From the NCBI GenBank assembly GCA_018333075.1, contig BORH01000006.1, positions 62,001-126,000 of the forward strand: 64,000 bases of DNA. Direction: 5' to 3'. Origin of the DNA: Heyndrickxia sporothermodurans (GTDB lineage: Bacteria > Bacillota > Bacilli > Bacillales > Bacillaceae_C). Positions 41,757 to 51,417 of this stretch are shown here, piece by piece (the stretch's first letter is position 1; every line of letters begins with the position of its first letter). The translations under genes and the position numbers were made by a program. The notes under the pieces are model-generated. The model saw only the letters and a list, made by a program, of their open reading frames with translations, was not told where the DNA came from and ran no database searches.

Positions 41757-42271
41757 TATATTTGCTCCCTTGCTTTTTGAATAATAGCGTGAATAAACGG
41801 TTCTTTTGCTTGGGTATAGGCATGACGATCGTCCGGAAACTGCTTCGCCAACCTTCTTTTTAGCAGCTCATATTCCTTTGCAGCCTTCGGATGTAGTCTT
41901 AAATAATCGCGAAAAAGTAATTTTTCCACCCACTCTTTTTCATCATATTTACAAATATGTAGGTGACATGTTCCTTGTCCCCACAATCCTTTTCGAAAAA
42001 ATAAACGATCGGGAAACTCTGGCTTTGGAACATATTCATATTCCACCTTATGTAGGGATTCTACTATTACTTCCATTCTATTTAGTTGATCTATGCCGAC
42101 TAATATATCAATGATAGGCTTCGCAGTCATCCCCTCTATTGAGGTACTTCCAATATGCTCGATTCCTAGTAACCTATCACCAATAGCGTGTTGAATTCTA
42201 TTTTTCTCAAAATCATATTTTTCTTTCCACGCAGCTTGATACTCTTTCAGTTTGACCATTAATTTCATCAT
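41756..42271 (-). CDS. GrpB family protein
   Basis: A 171-residue GrpB/UPF0157 protein with the typical IEHIGSTSIEGMTAKPIIDI, a nucleotidyltransferase-superfamily signature, then NHLH-like CHLHIC and LLFRDYLRLHP. Some relatives are fused to dephospho-CoA kinase; the stand-alone function is unknown. ATG 42271 with AAGGAG five nt upstream; the next ATG (42268) is equally possible. It is coupled to the AadA-like gene. Confidence 0.85.
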   Translation of the reverse strand: MMKLMVKLKEYQAAWKEKYDFEKNRIQHAIGDRLLGIEHIGSTSIEGMTAKPIIDILVGIDQLNRMEVIVESLHKVEYEYVPKPEFPDRLFFRKGLWGQGTCHLHICKYDEKEWVEKLLFRDYLRLHPKAAKEYELLKRRLAKQFPDDRHAYTQAKEPFIHAIIQKAREQI

Positions 42272-42281
42272 TCTAACTCCT

Positions 42282-42413
42282 TTAACAAAAGGTGATGACC
42301 GGAAAGTCATCACCAAGAACAATCATTTGATATTGTTCACTGATCTTCCCATCTGTAGAACCAACATGATAACAAATCACAGATACACTATCATCATTAA
42401 AGAATTTATCCAC
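42282..42413 (-). pseudogene. short coding remnant
   Basis: A 43-residue frame reading DKFFNDDSVSVICYHVGSTD and QYQMIVLGDDFPVITFC before a stop at 42282. The composition looks coding, but there is no ribosome site and no proper N-terminus; stops close the frame upstream. I read it as the C-terminal remnant of a lost gene whose identity I do not recognise. It lies between the VOC gene and grpB. Confidence 0.4.
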
Positions 42414-42457
42414 TAAATATCATGACTTGCTGAATAATTTAAGAAAACCATTAGCAA

Positions 42458-42874
42458 TTAAACAATTTGATAATTCCGTTTAAATATTGGACTTAACTCA
42501 CTCCAGACATCAAATTTATTGCCGTCAATATCATAAAAAACAAAATTTCTTCCTGTATGGCCTCTATCTTCAATATCACCAACTTTTATTCCTTTTTTTA
42601 CAAATGATTCATGAATATTTTTTAATGCATTCATTCCATTAACCTCAAAAGTAATTGAAAAACGTTCTGTGCCATTAATATCCTCAAAATTTGCCCTTTG
42701 ATTTTCTTCAGATTTCACAAGAAAAAAACTTTGATTCGCAAAATTAATGATTGCTTTTAATGAGTCCTTATAGCTTATCTCTACTTCTAAATTACTAGCA
42801 TACCATTCCGCCGCTCGCTCAACATCCGATACCGGAAGATAAATCGTGCCTACCCTGATTAATTGATCATTCAT
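42458..42874 (-). CDS. VOC family protein
   Basis: A 138-residue glyoxalase-fold protein: GTIYLPVSDVERAAEWYASN opens the first half and RGHTGRNFVFYDIDGNKFDV closes the second. Substrate unknown. AAGGAGG precedes the ATG. It lies 36 nt downstream of the DJ-1-like gene on the same strand, so the two may be co-transcribed. Confidence 0.8.
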   Translation of the reverse strand: MNDQLIRVGTIYLPVSDVERAAEWYASNLEVEISYKDSLKAIINFANQSFFLVKSEENQRANFEDINGTERFSITFEVNGMNALKNIHESFVKKGIKVGDIEDRGHTGRNFVFYDIDGNKFDVWSELSPIFKRNYQIV

Positions 42875-42910
42875 TTCTTTTCCTCCTTATTATCTTTTTA
42901 AAAGCAACAA

Positions 42911-43477
42911 TTAAACATTCCCTTTACAAAATTGAAGAGCCCAGTTTGAATGATTCTCATCTTTCCATATCTTTAAAAGGCTTCCTACTGCAACTGTAAA
43001 TTCTGCAAAGGCGGTTCCTTTTGCAGTTATTAAATGTTCGTCGACTTCAATATTCGAGCCAGTATAGATTGCTTCTTCAAACACATAATTTAATTGTTCA
43101 AATGTGTTAGCTGTACATGTGAATTTTTTTCCTTTAAGAAGGCCAGCTTTCCCCAACAATGCGGCAGAAGCACAGATAGCTGCAATTGGAATCTCATTAG
43201 CAAAAGCATTTTGTAATAATGAAGATAGAGCCTCTTCTTCAATCACTGTATGTATCCCATCACCGCCAGAAATAAGAACAAGATCAAAATTTTCTACGCC
43301 CACATCTGAAAGGGACGATTGTGGCATAGTAATTAACCCGGCAAGACTTTCAACCGGCTTGGCATCTACAGTAACAGTCGTTACCTTGGTTTTTCCTGCT
43401 TTTCTTAAAAAGAAGAGAGTATGTGCAACTTCAAAATCAGCATACTGGTTATAAGCAATAAAAAGGATGTTTTTCAT
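42911..43477 (-). CDS. DJ-1/PfpI family protein
   Basis: A 188-residue class I glutamine amidotransferase-like protein. Nucleophile Cys in IAAICASAALLGKAGLL, preceded by the acidic LISGGDGIH segment. Family members include glyoxalase III-type deglycases, chaperones and regulators' sensor domains; the activity here is not clear. ATG 43477 follows AAAGGTG. The VOC gene lies directly downstream. Confidence 0.82.
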   Translation of the reverse strand: MKNILFIAYNQYADFEVAHTLFFLRKAGKTKVTTVTVDAKPVESLAGLITMPQSSLSDVGVENFDLVLISGGDGIHTVIEEEALSSLLQNAFANEIPIAAICASAALLGKAGLLKGKKFTCTANTFEQLNYVFEEAIYTGSNIEVDEHLITAKGTAFAEFTVAVGSLLKIWKDENHSNWALQFCKGNV

Positions 43478-43505
43478 TTTTTCACCTTTCTTCATTCAAG
43501 TATAT

Positions 43506-43897
43506 TTAACTATTTTTACCCTTTTCTTCATACCATCTGATCATTCTCCAAATCCCATCAATCTCTTTCTTCCAAACTTCAAGTGATAATTCCCCACTTG
43601 TTGAAAAGTAACCTCATATGAAACAGCAGCTTGCTCCTCTGATTGTGGGATAATCGTCAATCCGGAATAAACAAATTGAATCCTTTTTCCTTTATAATAC
43701 TCAGCTGATTCTTTATTTCTCTCTTTAATTTGATTGGCATCATAAGCTCTAATTTACCGGTGCTAGGAAGATAAAGCCAGCCTTGAAATTCATCTGAAAT
43801 ATAGTGCATTCATTTCTTCATATAGTCCATTGGAGAAATGTTCATGTAATTCTCTCATCCGATAAACCTGACTAACTACTTCAGATTCAAAACTCAT
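43506..43897 (-). pseudogene. decayed gene for a small cytosolic protein
   Basis: A good ribosome site (GGGAGTGA) and ATG at 43897 start MSFESEVVSQVYRMRELHEH, but the frame stops after about 35 codons. Other frames continue SDEFQGWLYLPSTGKLEL, YYKGKRIQFVYSGLTIIPQS and IDGIWRMIRWYEEKGKNS to a stop at 43506. At least three frame changes are needed. The pieces resemble a nuclear-transport-factor-2-like protein of about 130 residues; that guess is weak. Confidence 0.7.
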
Positions 43898-43992
43898 TCT
43901 AGTCACTCCCATATAAGTGCCCTATTAAACAATAAAAATCTGAATATTTATGATACAATGAATTTATTTTAATACGAAAGGAATGATCATAG

Positions 43993-44463
43993 ATGATAGA
44001 TATGTTCTACTATAATTGGCAAGTGCGAGATGACTGGTTCCATTGGTGTGAGAATCTTTCTACAGAAGAATTAGCCAAAAAGCGTATTGGCGGCATGGGA
44101 AGTATCTTAAAAACCTTATTTCATGTAATTGACGGTGAACAGTTATGGATTAATCAGATGAATAATACACCTGTTATTCAAAAGAATATTGATACCATCT
44201 TGACATTGCAAGACGTAAAGGATTTCTCTCATTCTACTAAAAGTGTCGTTGAAAATTTTATTCTCTCGTGGGAGAAAGAGAAGGAAGAGAGGCTCCTCCA
44301 TATAACTAAAAAAGATGGAACTGTCCTATCGTTTACTTACGGTAAAATTATTCGTCATCTTATTTCTCATGAGATTCATCATATAGGACAGCTATCCATA
44401 TGGGCCCGGGAGTTAGATCGGAAGCCTGTTAATTCCGACCTTATCATTCGAAACTATATTTAA
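43993..44463 (+). CDS. DinB family protein
   Basis: A 156-residue DinB-like four-helix bundle. Candidate metal ligands: His in LKTLFHVIDGEQ and the C-terminal SHEIHHIGQLSIW. It is distinct from the DinB protein at 915 but of the same superfamily, with a possible bacillithiol-linked or unknown role. A weak AAAGGAATG lies before the ATG. A strong hairpin follows. Confidence 0.8.
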   Translation: MIDMFYYNWQVRDDWFHWCENLSTEELAKKRIGGMGSILKTLFHVIDGEQLWINQMNNTPVIQKNIDTILTLQDVKDFSHSTKSVVENFILSWEKEKEERLLHITKKDGTVLSFTYGKIIRHLISHEIHHIGQLSIWARELDRKPVNSDLIIRNYI

Positions 44464-44466
44464 AAT

Positions 44467-44493
44467 CCCCCTTCTATATCATTTAGAAGGGGG
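44467..44493. terminator. hairpin between convergent genes
   Basis: CCCCCTTCTA (44467-44476) pairs perfectly with TAGAAGGGGG (44484-44493) around a 7-nt loop, directly after the DinB stop and overlapping the end of the GNAT gene on the other strand. Confidence 0.8.
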
Positions 44494-44967
44494 CACATGG
44501 AAACTAAAAATCAATTGCTCTCCAATTTTCCCCATTGTTCTTCTGCCTGTATCTGTATATCCAACCTTTTCATATAATTTTTGAGCAGGAATATTTCGTT
44601 TATTGACAGCAAGAACCACTTCATCACAGGATGGAAATTCATCTTGAATAAAATCCTTTAGCTGCTCCAGCCCTTTTTTGGCAAATCCTTTTCCTTGCTG
44701 CGAATGATTAATGGAAAAAGCCGTTAGTAGTACTGCATTAGGATTATCTGTATACTCCTTTACTCTTGCACTCGTATGCAGAACAAAAAAACCTACTGGT
44801 TCATTATTGCTAAGAATGACTATTGGATAACGTTCAGGTAATGCTTCAAGCATTTTACTTGGCAATGCCGTAAATTGCTCCTGCTCATCTGGCAAGCTGA
44901 ATTTCTTCAATGAATCAAGAAATTTTGGTTTATAAAATTGCAATTCTACTTCATATAATATATTCAA
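44479..44967 (-). CDS. GNAT family N-acetyltransferase
   Basis: A 162-residue acetyltransferase: acetyl-CoA loop SINHSQQGKGFAKKGLEQL (R/QxxGxG/A), and NKRNIPAQKLYEKVGYTDTG near the end. The acceptor is unknown. The start is TTG 44967 with GGGAG seven nt upstream; no ATG fits better. It is monocistronic. Confidence 0.85.
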   Translation of the reverse strand: MNILYEVELQFYKPKFLDSLKKFSLPDEQEQFTALPSKMLEALPERYPIVILSNNEPVGFFVLHTSARVKEYTDNPNAVLLTAFSINHSQQGKGFAKKGLEQLKDFIQDEFPSCDEVVLAVNKRNIPAQKLYEKVGYTDTGRRTMGKIGEQLIFSFHVPPSK

Positions 44968-45039
44968 ATATAATCTCCCTCCAATTTTGGCTATTTAAAG
45001 AAAATTATATCAAATAGAATGTATGTTCGTAAATAAATT

Positions 45040-45468
45040 TTAAAGTAAATCATGAATTTCTTCAGGAACAAGCTTTAAGGTTCCCTGTTTAAATTCAGTA
45101 ATCGTCTTCCACATCACTTTAAATTGTGTACCATCATCCTCTATTCCACTGAAAGTTTCTCGATTATAAAACTTTCTATCAATAAATTGCGCATCATACA
45201 CCTGCACAATTTCATGGCCAAGATCACCATTGTATGTAAAGATATTTTCTACAGTCCCTAATAATTGGAGATTACATATGTCCGCACCTAATTCTTCTTT
45301 AACTTCTCTGATCAATGCTTCAGAGCTTCTTTCTCCATATTCGATTCCTCCTCCTATTGGCCGATAATAATATTCTCCTGATTTAGGATCCTTTCCTTCA
45401 GCTACCAATATGAACTCATTATTTCTAAACACACAAATAACGATTGGGCGAATAACACCTTTTCTCAT
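45040..45468 (-). CDS. NUDIX hydrolase
   Basis: A 142-residue NUDIX protein with box GGGIEYGERSSEALIREVKE then ELGA, a complete match to the consensus. N-terminal VICVFRNNEFILVAEGKD and a later VMWKTITEF are typical of the (di)nucleoside polyphosphate branch, but the substrate is open. Ribosome site GAAGGGGG. It follows nothing closely. Confidence 0.85.
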   Translation of the reverse strand: MRKGVIRPIVICVFRNNEFILVAEGKDPKSGEYYYRPIGGGIEYGERSSEALIREVKEELGADICNLQLLGTVENIFTYNGDLGHEIVQVYDAQFIDRKFYNRETFSGIEDDGTQFKVMWKTITEFKQGTLKLVPEEIHDLL

Positions 45469-45612
45469 AAAATTCCCCCTTCCTTTTTCTCGAACTATAT
45501 CCTTCTCTTTAATATGGAAAAACTCCTTTCAATTCCAAAAATTTATTATCTATACCCCATTAGTTACATATGGGGTAGCCTTCTCTTTGTTTTTCTGTTT
45601 TGAATGATCGAA

Positions 45613-45648
45613 AAATAAAGAAGTGGAGAAAAACCCACTTCTTTATTT
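45613..45648 (-). terminator. terminator after fosB
   Basis: AAATAAAGAAGTGG (45613-45626) and CCACTTCTTTATTT (45635-45648) form a 14-bp stem; on the minus strand TTTTT follows. Confidence 0.9.
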
Positions 45649-45685
45649 CAAATATATTGACATATCTAATCTATCAATATGATAT

Positions 45686-46108
45686 TTATTCCTCAAAAAA
45701 CTCCATATGAGTTTTTTCTTGCCTATAATAATCTAAGCGATCCTGTAATGTTCCCGTATGAAACTCAAACTTATGCCCGTCCGGATCAGTAAAGTAAACA
45801 GACCTTTTATCCTTCTCATCCCTTTCTCTCCCTGGAAGAATGTTTAATTCTAATTTCCACAGCTTTTCGACCATTTGATCAAAATCTTGTTCATCAATAG
45901 TAAAAGCTAAGTGGGTATAAGATTCCCTAATTTCATTTCTAGGAATATCCTTTTCCTCATTAAGCGCAAGCCATAATCCATTTAAATCGAAATAGGCTAA
46001 GCTCCTTCCTTTTACGAGTAACTTTGCATTGAATACTTCCTTATAAAAGATGATTGATCGTTCTAAATTAGACACAGAAAATAACAAATGATTAATTCCT
46101 TTTAGCAT
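45686..46108 (-). CDS. fosB: FosB metallothiol transferase
   Basis: A 140-residue VOC enzyme that is unmistakably FosB: metal ligands H7 (INHLLFSV), H66 (YTHLAFT) and E115 (HKFEFHTG) at the known positions, with [20 protein letters not shown] and [11 protein letters not shown]. FosB adds bacillithiol or cysteine to fosfomycin in a Mn/Mg-dependent reaction. ATG 46108 with GGTGG upstream. The GNAT gene upstream ends 17 nt before it, making a two-gene operon. Confidence 0.95.
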   Translation of the reverse strand: MLKGINHLLFSVSNLERSIIFYKEVFNAKLLVKGRSLAYFDLNGLWLALNEEKDIPRNEIRESYTHLAFTIDEQDFDQMVEKLWKLELNILPGRERDEKDKRSVYFTDPDGHKFEFHTGTLQDRLDYYRQEKTHMEFFEE

Positions 46109-46125
46109 ATCTAAACCACCTACCA

Positions 46126-46659
46126 TTACTTATTTTCTGGTGTCAAACTATACACATATGTATCATACGGAACACCATTTTGATAAATATAATTCTTTAA
46201 AATTCCCTCTCTTTGAAATCCTAGCTTTTTTATCATTTGATTAGATGCCGTATTTTCAACAAACACAATAGCTCCAATACGAGTCAGACCGAGCTCTTTC
46301 ATCCCATAGGATAACACTTTTTCTGCCGCTTCTGATGTATAGCCTTTTCGCCAATAATCAGGGTGAAGATCATAGCCAATTTCTGCTCTTTTATGCTTTG
46401 GCATCCAGGCATTAAGACCAATCGTTCCAATGATGCCTTTCGTCCCCTTTCTCTCAATTCCCCATCTAATCCCACGTTTTTCAGCAAAGTTTTTTGAGAA
46501 AAGCTCTACAAATCTTTTCGCCTGTTCAATACTTACAAATGATTCCTGCCCATAAAATCTAGTAACAATATCCTGTGAAAAATATGAAAAGATTGCTTCA
46601 GCATCTTCCTCAGTTATTTCTCTTAATCTTAATCTTTCTGTTTCTAGTATTGGAAACAT
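46126..46659 (-). CDS. GNAT acetyltransferase, RimJ/RimL-like
   Basis: A 177-residue acetyltransferase of the RimJ/RimL type: [53 protein letters not shown] and [17 protein letters not shown]. These modify ribosomal proteins or small molecules. Ribosome site GAGGGGG. It precedes fosB closely on the same strand; whether this has meaning for drug tolerance is not known. Confidence 0.88.
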   Translation of the reverse strand: MFPILETERLRLREITEEDAEAIFSYFSQDIVTRFYGQESFVSIEQAKRFVELFSKNFAEKRGIRWGIERKGTKGIIGTIGLNAWMPKHKRAEIGYDLHPDYWRKGYTSEAAEKVLSYGMKELGLTRIGAIVFVENTASNQMIKKLGFQREGILKNYIYQNGVPYDTYVYSLTPENK

Positions 46660-46920
46660 ACTTTTTCCCCCTCAAGTTTGTTCATTTTTATCTATACACC
46701 AGTTCTTAGTAAGTTTTTTGTATATTTTTAGCAATATTACCATTAGGGCCTCTATTTGCCAACAGCTTTTTTCCGACCCATTTACGGATAATTTCTTATA
46801 TTTCTTAAAGGAAATTAGCTTCTATAAAGCGAACATTATTCTTTAAAACATGTAAATTAATAAATTTTGAATTCCTAAACTAAAACTAGTCGTTCCATTA
46901 TCATTAAGGGTGGTGAATGT

Positions 46921-48069
46921 ATGTTAATCAATAAATTTGTGATGCCTGAAGTCATTTTCGGAAATGGTTCCATCCTTCAGGTTGGTGAAAGCTGTCTTCG
47001 ATTAGGAGCAAAAAAAGTGTTAATTGTTACTGATTCAGGTGTCATTCATGCTGGCTGGCTCGACCATGTAGTGGAAGGATGCAAAAAAGCAGGACTTAAA
47101 TATGCAACTTATTTCGATATTACCGAAAATCCGAAAGATTATGAGGTAGATAAAGGAGCTAACATTTATAAAGAAAATGAATGTGATGCTGTCATAGGCA
47201 TCGGGGGTGGAAGTGCAATTGATGCAGCAAAAGCCATCGCCATTCTCGTTTCCAATGGGGGGCCAATTCATCATTATGAAGGCGTTGATCAAATCGAATT
47301 TCCCCTTCCACCACTGATTATGGTTCCAACAACTGCTGGTTCAGGATCGGAAGTTTCCCAATTTTCAATCATCGTGGATTCTGAAAAAAAGAAAAAGATG
47401 ACGATCGTTTCTAAATCACTTGTTCCAGATATCGCTATTGTCGACCCTCAAACCTTAACAACCAAAAGCCAGAGACTAACTGCATCAACAGGTTTGGATG
47501 TGCTTACTCATGCCATTGAAGCATTTGTCAGCATTGCTGCAACACCTTTAACAGATGTCCAAGCAAAAAATGCGATATCTCTCGTTGCCAGCTATTTACG
47601 TCCTTCTGTAGCCTCCAGGCTGAATACGGAAGCAAAGGAAAAGATGGCGATGGCTAGCTTACAAGCTGGGCTCGCTTTCTCCAATGCGATCTTAGGTGCT
47701 GTGCATGCGATGTCACATGCGATTGGAGGCCGCTTTCCTTTATTACATGGTGATGTTAATGCCTGTCTTCTTCCACATGTCATGGAATTTAACTTTTTAG
47801 CTGCACCAAAAAAATATATAGAAATGGCTCTACTATTAGATGAAAATGTTGATCACCTCTCACCAATAGAAGCAGGAAGAAAAGCGATCGATCATGTGAA
47901 GAAACTATCCATAGATATTGGTGCACCACAACGATTAACCGAAATGGGGTTAACGGAAGAATCCATCTCAGATATGAGTCAAATTGCCATTAAGGACGCA
48001 TGTATTATTACAAATCCTCGAGATATAACCGTTGAAGAGGTAGAAGAATTATTTAGACAAGCTTTGTAA
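46921..48069 (+). CDS. iron-containing alcohol dehydrogenase
   Basis: A 382-residue type III alcohol dehydrogenase. NAD-binding GIGGGSAIDAAKAIA; metal-binding residues in DVLTHAIEAFVS and AVHAMSHAIGGRFPLLHGDV. It resembles Bacillus 1,3-propanediol/methanol-type dehydrogenases; the substrate is unknown. Ribosome site GGGTGGTGA. It is 81 nt before the histidine kinase on the same strand; kinase, sigma-54 activator and a second alcohol dehydrogenase follow. Confidence 0.9.
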   Translation: MLINKFVMPEVIFGNGSILQVGESCLRLGAKKVLIVTDSGVIHAGWLDHVVEGCKKAGLKYATYFDITENPKDYEVDKGANIYKENECDAVIGIGGGSAIDAAKAIAILVSNGGPIHHYEGVDQIEFPLPPLIMVPTTAGSGSEVSQFSIIVDSEKKKKMTIVSKSLVPDIAIVDPQTLTTKSQRLTASTGLDVLTHAIEAFVSIAATPLTDVQAKNAISLVASYLRPSVASRLNTEAKEKMAMASLQAGLAFSNAILGAVHAMSHAIGGRFPLLHGDVNACLLPHVMEFNFLAAPKKYIEMALLLDENVDHLSPIEAGRKAIDHVKKLSIDIGAPQRLTEMGLTEESISDMSQIAIKDACIITNPRDITVEEVEELFRQAL

Positions 48070-48150
48070 AGGAAGTTGCCATTCGTCTTAAGCAATGCTT
48101 TTAAATGTACTTCGTTTCTTTTTGTGCACTTATTTATAGGAGGAAATTTA

Positions 48151-49809
48151 ATGGTCAAAAGGGATGAAATGATTGAACTTTTGACTGGTGTTCAATCATC
48201 CAAAAAAAACTACTATACAGAATTAAAAAGAACAATTGCTGAAACAAAAAAGAAAAACTTACAGCTTGAGATAATCAATGATGTGATGAAGAGCTTTAAT
48301 GTAGACATGTCCATGGATGGAATGCTAAAAAATATTAGCGATAAATTAAAAACAATCTTCTTTATTGATCATATTAGCCTGTCCATCCGAAAAAATGATC
48401 AATTATTTTTGACTAATTTATACCCGATGGAGTGGAAAAAATCAGGCTATAAAAACGTCTTCCACAAGGAACAATCCTTGTTTTGGAGTGCAATTGAATC
48501 TAGGAAAATGGTCTATCAAGTACTCTCAGATGAAAGTTATGAGCATTTTTTAGAAACAGACATATTAGCACAACTTAATATGAAAAGTGTTCTCGCTATT
48601 CCACTTTTCAGTAAAGAAAATATTGTCGGTATACTTTGTATTGCGAGTAAAAGTACAAGTCAATATGATCAAGCAGACCTTTCTTTTTTCCAGCAATTGT
48701 CTGATCAATTAGCTGTTTGCTTAGAAAATGTCAGATTATACAATGAGGTGCTAAACAGTAAAAAAGAATGGGAAAATACTTTTCGAGCAGTAAAAGATAT
48801 GATTATTGTTGTTGATTTGTATGGTCGAATTCTACGAATGAATGATGCCGCTATACATGCTTTAAAATGGTCTGATGAACAAAAAAGCATCCATGAAATA
48901 ATTGGAGCTGAAAACGAGCTAAAAAAACTGCTTCTCAAGTGCATTCATACGAAAGAGCCCTCTTATGAAGAACTAAAACTATTTAATCAGCGAATATATG
49001 AAGTTCATTCCTACCCTGTTTTTAATGAAACCGGTGAAATGGATGGAATGATCCTTTATATGAAGGATGTATCAAAGAGAAGAAAAATAGAAGCACAGCT
49101 CATCCAATCAGGAAAGCTTGCCGCTATTGGTGAAATGGCTGCTGGAGTGGCCCATGAATTGAATAATCCGTTAACCGCTGTCTTAGGGAATTCCCAATTG
49201 CTTTTAAGAAATACAAATGAACAGGACCTATCCTTCAAGCTGCTTACAGATATTTATCATTGTGGGAAACGCTGTAAGCATATTATTCAAAATCTGCTTA
49301 CCTTTTCAAGACAGGATGAATATTTATTTGAAGAGTTTTCTGTTAATGACGCGATTGATCAAGTGCTAAGTATTATTGGCTATCAAATAGAAAAGCAAAA
49401 TATCTATATCAAAGTGAGAAAAAAAGAGCCCATCCTTCCAATCAATGGAAGCATTCAGCAAATTGGACAAATCGTAATAAATCTTTTGTTAAATGCGAAG
49501 GATGCATTAGAGAGCCGTGATTCTAAACAAAAAACCATTACGATTGAATCTAACGTACTAGAGGAAGAAGAAAAAAAGTGGGTGACTTTAACCGTTACAG
49601 ATAATGGAACAGGGATCCAATCAGAAAGAATACAAGAGATTTTCAATCCTTTCTACACGACAAAAAAAGCAGTTAAAGGGACCGGACTGGGACTGTCAGT
49701 TAGCTTAGGAATCGCAGAGGCACACGGTGGAACGATTAAAGTCGATAGCATTTACGAAAAAGGTAGTACATTTACGTTATTTCTTCCAGCACAACTTGAA
49801 GGTAGGTGA
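48151..49809 (+). CDS. GAF/PAS histidine kinase, NtrB-like
   Basis: A 552-residue soluble kinase with no membrane segment. A GAF domain spans about 50-200, a PAS domain about 210-310, then HisKA with H335 in AAGVAHELNNPL and a HATPase (N box NLLLNAKDALE, G1 DNGTGI, G2 GTGLGLSVS). ATG 48151 follows TAGGAGG; the longer frame upstream has no site. It should phosphorylate the NtrC-type protein encoded 4 nt downstream. A cytoplasmic GAF/PAS sensor implies an internal metabolite or redox signal. Confidence 0.88.
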   Translation: MVKRDEMIELLTGVQSSKKNYYTELKRTIAETKKKNLQLEIINDVMKSFNVDMSMDGMLKNISDKLKTIFFIDHISLSIRKNDQLFLTNLYPMEWKKSGYKNVFHKEQSLFWSAIESRKMVYQVLSDESYEHFLETDILAQLNMKSVLAIPLFSKENIVGILCIASKSTSQYDQADLSFFQQLSDQLAVCLENVRLYNEVLNSKKEWENTFRAVKDMIIVVDLYGRILRMNDAAIHALKWSDEQKSIHEIIGAENELKKLLLKCIHTKEPSYEELKLFNQRIYEVHSYPVFNETGEMDGMILYMKDVSKRRKIEAQLIQSGKLAAIGEMAAGVAHELNNPLTAVLGNSQLLLRNTNEQDLSFKLLTDIYHCGKRCKHIIQNLLTFSRQDEYLFEEFSVNDAIDQVLSIIGYQIEKQNIYIKVRKKEPILPINGSIQQIGQIVINLLLNAKDALESRDSKQKTITIESNVLEEEEKKWVTLTVTDNGTGIQSERIQEIFNPFYTTKKAVKGTGLGLSVSLGIAEAHGGTIKVDSIYEKGSTFTLFLPAQLEGR

Positions 49810-49813
49810 TAGG

Positions 49814-51271
49814 ATGGGGAACATTTTAATAATTGACGATGAACGGGAAGTAGGAAATTTTTTATTCTATTTACTCACTAGCAAAGGATTTAATGTCTCA
49901 TTAGGTTATAACGGCAAAGACTTTCAACATTTAGTTCAACAAAAAAATTATGACCTTGCTATGATTGATGTAAAGCTACCTGATGTTAATGGAATTGATT
50001 TATTGAAGCAGCTTAAACTTGAGAATCCCTCATGTAAGGTTATTGTTATGACTGGCTACAGCACAGTAAAAACCGCTGTGGAGGCAATAAAGTTTGGGGC
50101 AAACGATTATATTGAAAAGCCATTTGATAATATCGATGAGATAGAAAAATTAGTGGAACACCTATTAGTCAGCCAGCCAACCTTATCACAGCATGATATG
50201 CATCAGCTTGCAGAAAATCTTGGCTTTGTTGTTGGAAATAGTACTGAAATGAAGCATTTACTGACTTTAGCCTATAAAATTGCAAAAAAGAATGTCAACG
50301 TTCTAATTGAAGGAGAAACTGGAACAGGTAAAGAAGTTCTAGCTCATTTTATCCATCAAGCAAGCGGTCGTAAATCCCATCCGTTCGTCGGTATTAATTG
50401 TGGTGCCCTTTCCGAATCCCTTTTAGAAAGTGAGCTATTCGGTCATGAAAAAGGAGCATTTACTGGAGCCATAAAGGAGCGCCGAGGTATTTTTGAGATT
50501 GCAGATAAAGGAACCTTATTTTTAGATGAAATCGGTGAAGCCTCATTAGCCATCCAAGTAAAGCTTTTACGTGTTTTAGAAACCGGAGAATTTATGAGAA
50601 TTGGGGATGAGACGATAAGAAGAACAAATACAAGAGTTATTGCTGCTTCACATGTAAATTTAGCAGAGGCAGTTGAAAATAAAAGATTTAGAGAGGACCT
50701 ATTATATAGAATCGATGTTGTAAAACTAATCATCCCACCTCTAAGAGAAAGAAAGGAAGACATTCCTTTATTTTTGTCCTATTACTTAAAAAAATACAAT
50801 ACTGACCTATCCTTCTCAGACGAATCTATAAAACTACTGCAAGAATATCCATGGCCGGGAAACATTCGGGAATTAGTAAATATGGTGAAATTAGTCGTTA
50901 CCTTAGCTGACGGTGAAACAACGATCATCACTCCCTCCTACTTGCCTGAAAAAATAAGAAAATATAGTCATTCCTCCATCCTTGGGAAGGAATTATCAAC
51001 AAATATCAAAAGAAATCAATTAATTGAGTTTGATGACTATTTAAGTACATGGGCTGCAGAAATGAAGCAAATTTGGGAGGACGAAGAGAGTACCTTTGAT
51101 CAGGTTATCGAATGTATTAAGCAGCTTGAACTATTTGCAGGTAAGGCCTATGTTAGGAGAGCATTACAGGAAACAATGGGAAATCGGAAGGAAGCCGCAC
51201 AAAAACTAAACATCAGTATCCGGAAATTAAGATATATCTTAAATGAAAAAGGACACTCGATCGCTGAATAG
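49814..51271 (+). CDS. sigma-54-dependent NtrC-type response regulator
   Basis: A 485-residue activator: receiver domain with D52, AAA+ domain at about 135-375 with Walker A GETGTGKE and the sigma-54 contact loop GAFTGA, and a C-terminal Fis-type HTH (GNRKEAAQKLNISIRKLRYI). It should open SigL promoters when phosphorylated by the kinase upstream. GGTAGG lies before ATG 49814. The likely targets are the flanking alcohol dehydrogenases; an imperfect -24/-12 element lies before the downstream one. Confidence 0.92.
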   Translation: MGNILIIDDEREVGNFLFYLLTSKGFNVSLGYNGKDFQHLVQQKNYDLAMIDVKLPDVNGIDLLKQLKLENPSCKVIVMTGYSTVKTAVEAIKFGANDYIEKPFDNIDEIEKLVEHLLVSQPTLSQHDMHQLAENLGFVVGNSTEMKHLLTLAYKIAKKNVNVLIEGETGTGKEVLAHFIHQASGRKSHPFVGINCGALSESLLESELFGHEKGAFTGAIKERRGIFEIADKGTLFLDEIGEASLAIQVKLLRVLETGEFMRIGDETIRRTNTRVIAASHVNLAEAVENKRFREDLLYRIDVVKLIIPPLRERKEDIPLFLSYYLKKYNTDLSFSDESIKLLQEYPWPGNIRELVNMVKLVVTLADGETTIITPSYLPEKIRKYSHSSILGKELSTNIKRNQLIEFDDYLSTWAAEMKQIWEDEESTFDQVIECIKQLELFAGKAYVRRALQETMGNRKEAAQKLNISIRKLRYILNEKGHSIAE

Positions 51272-51292
51272 ATGATGCGAGTGCCCTTTTTA
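51251..51292 (+). terminator. terminator after the sigma-54 activator gene
   Basis: CACTCG (51254-51259) pairs with CGAGTG (51278-51283), extended by GG/CC, then CTTTTT. The loop contains the stop codon. Confidence 0.7.
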
Positions 51293-51417
51293 ATATACGC
51301 TGTCTTCTAATTTTTCATTTCAATCGTTTTATATAAGCGCTTACAAAACGAACTAAAATGTTCACACAACAAACATGAATACCTCTAACATGACATCATT
51401 CATACTCTTATATTTGA

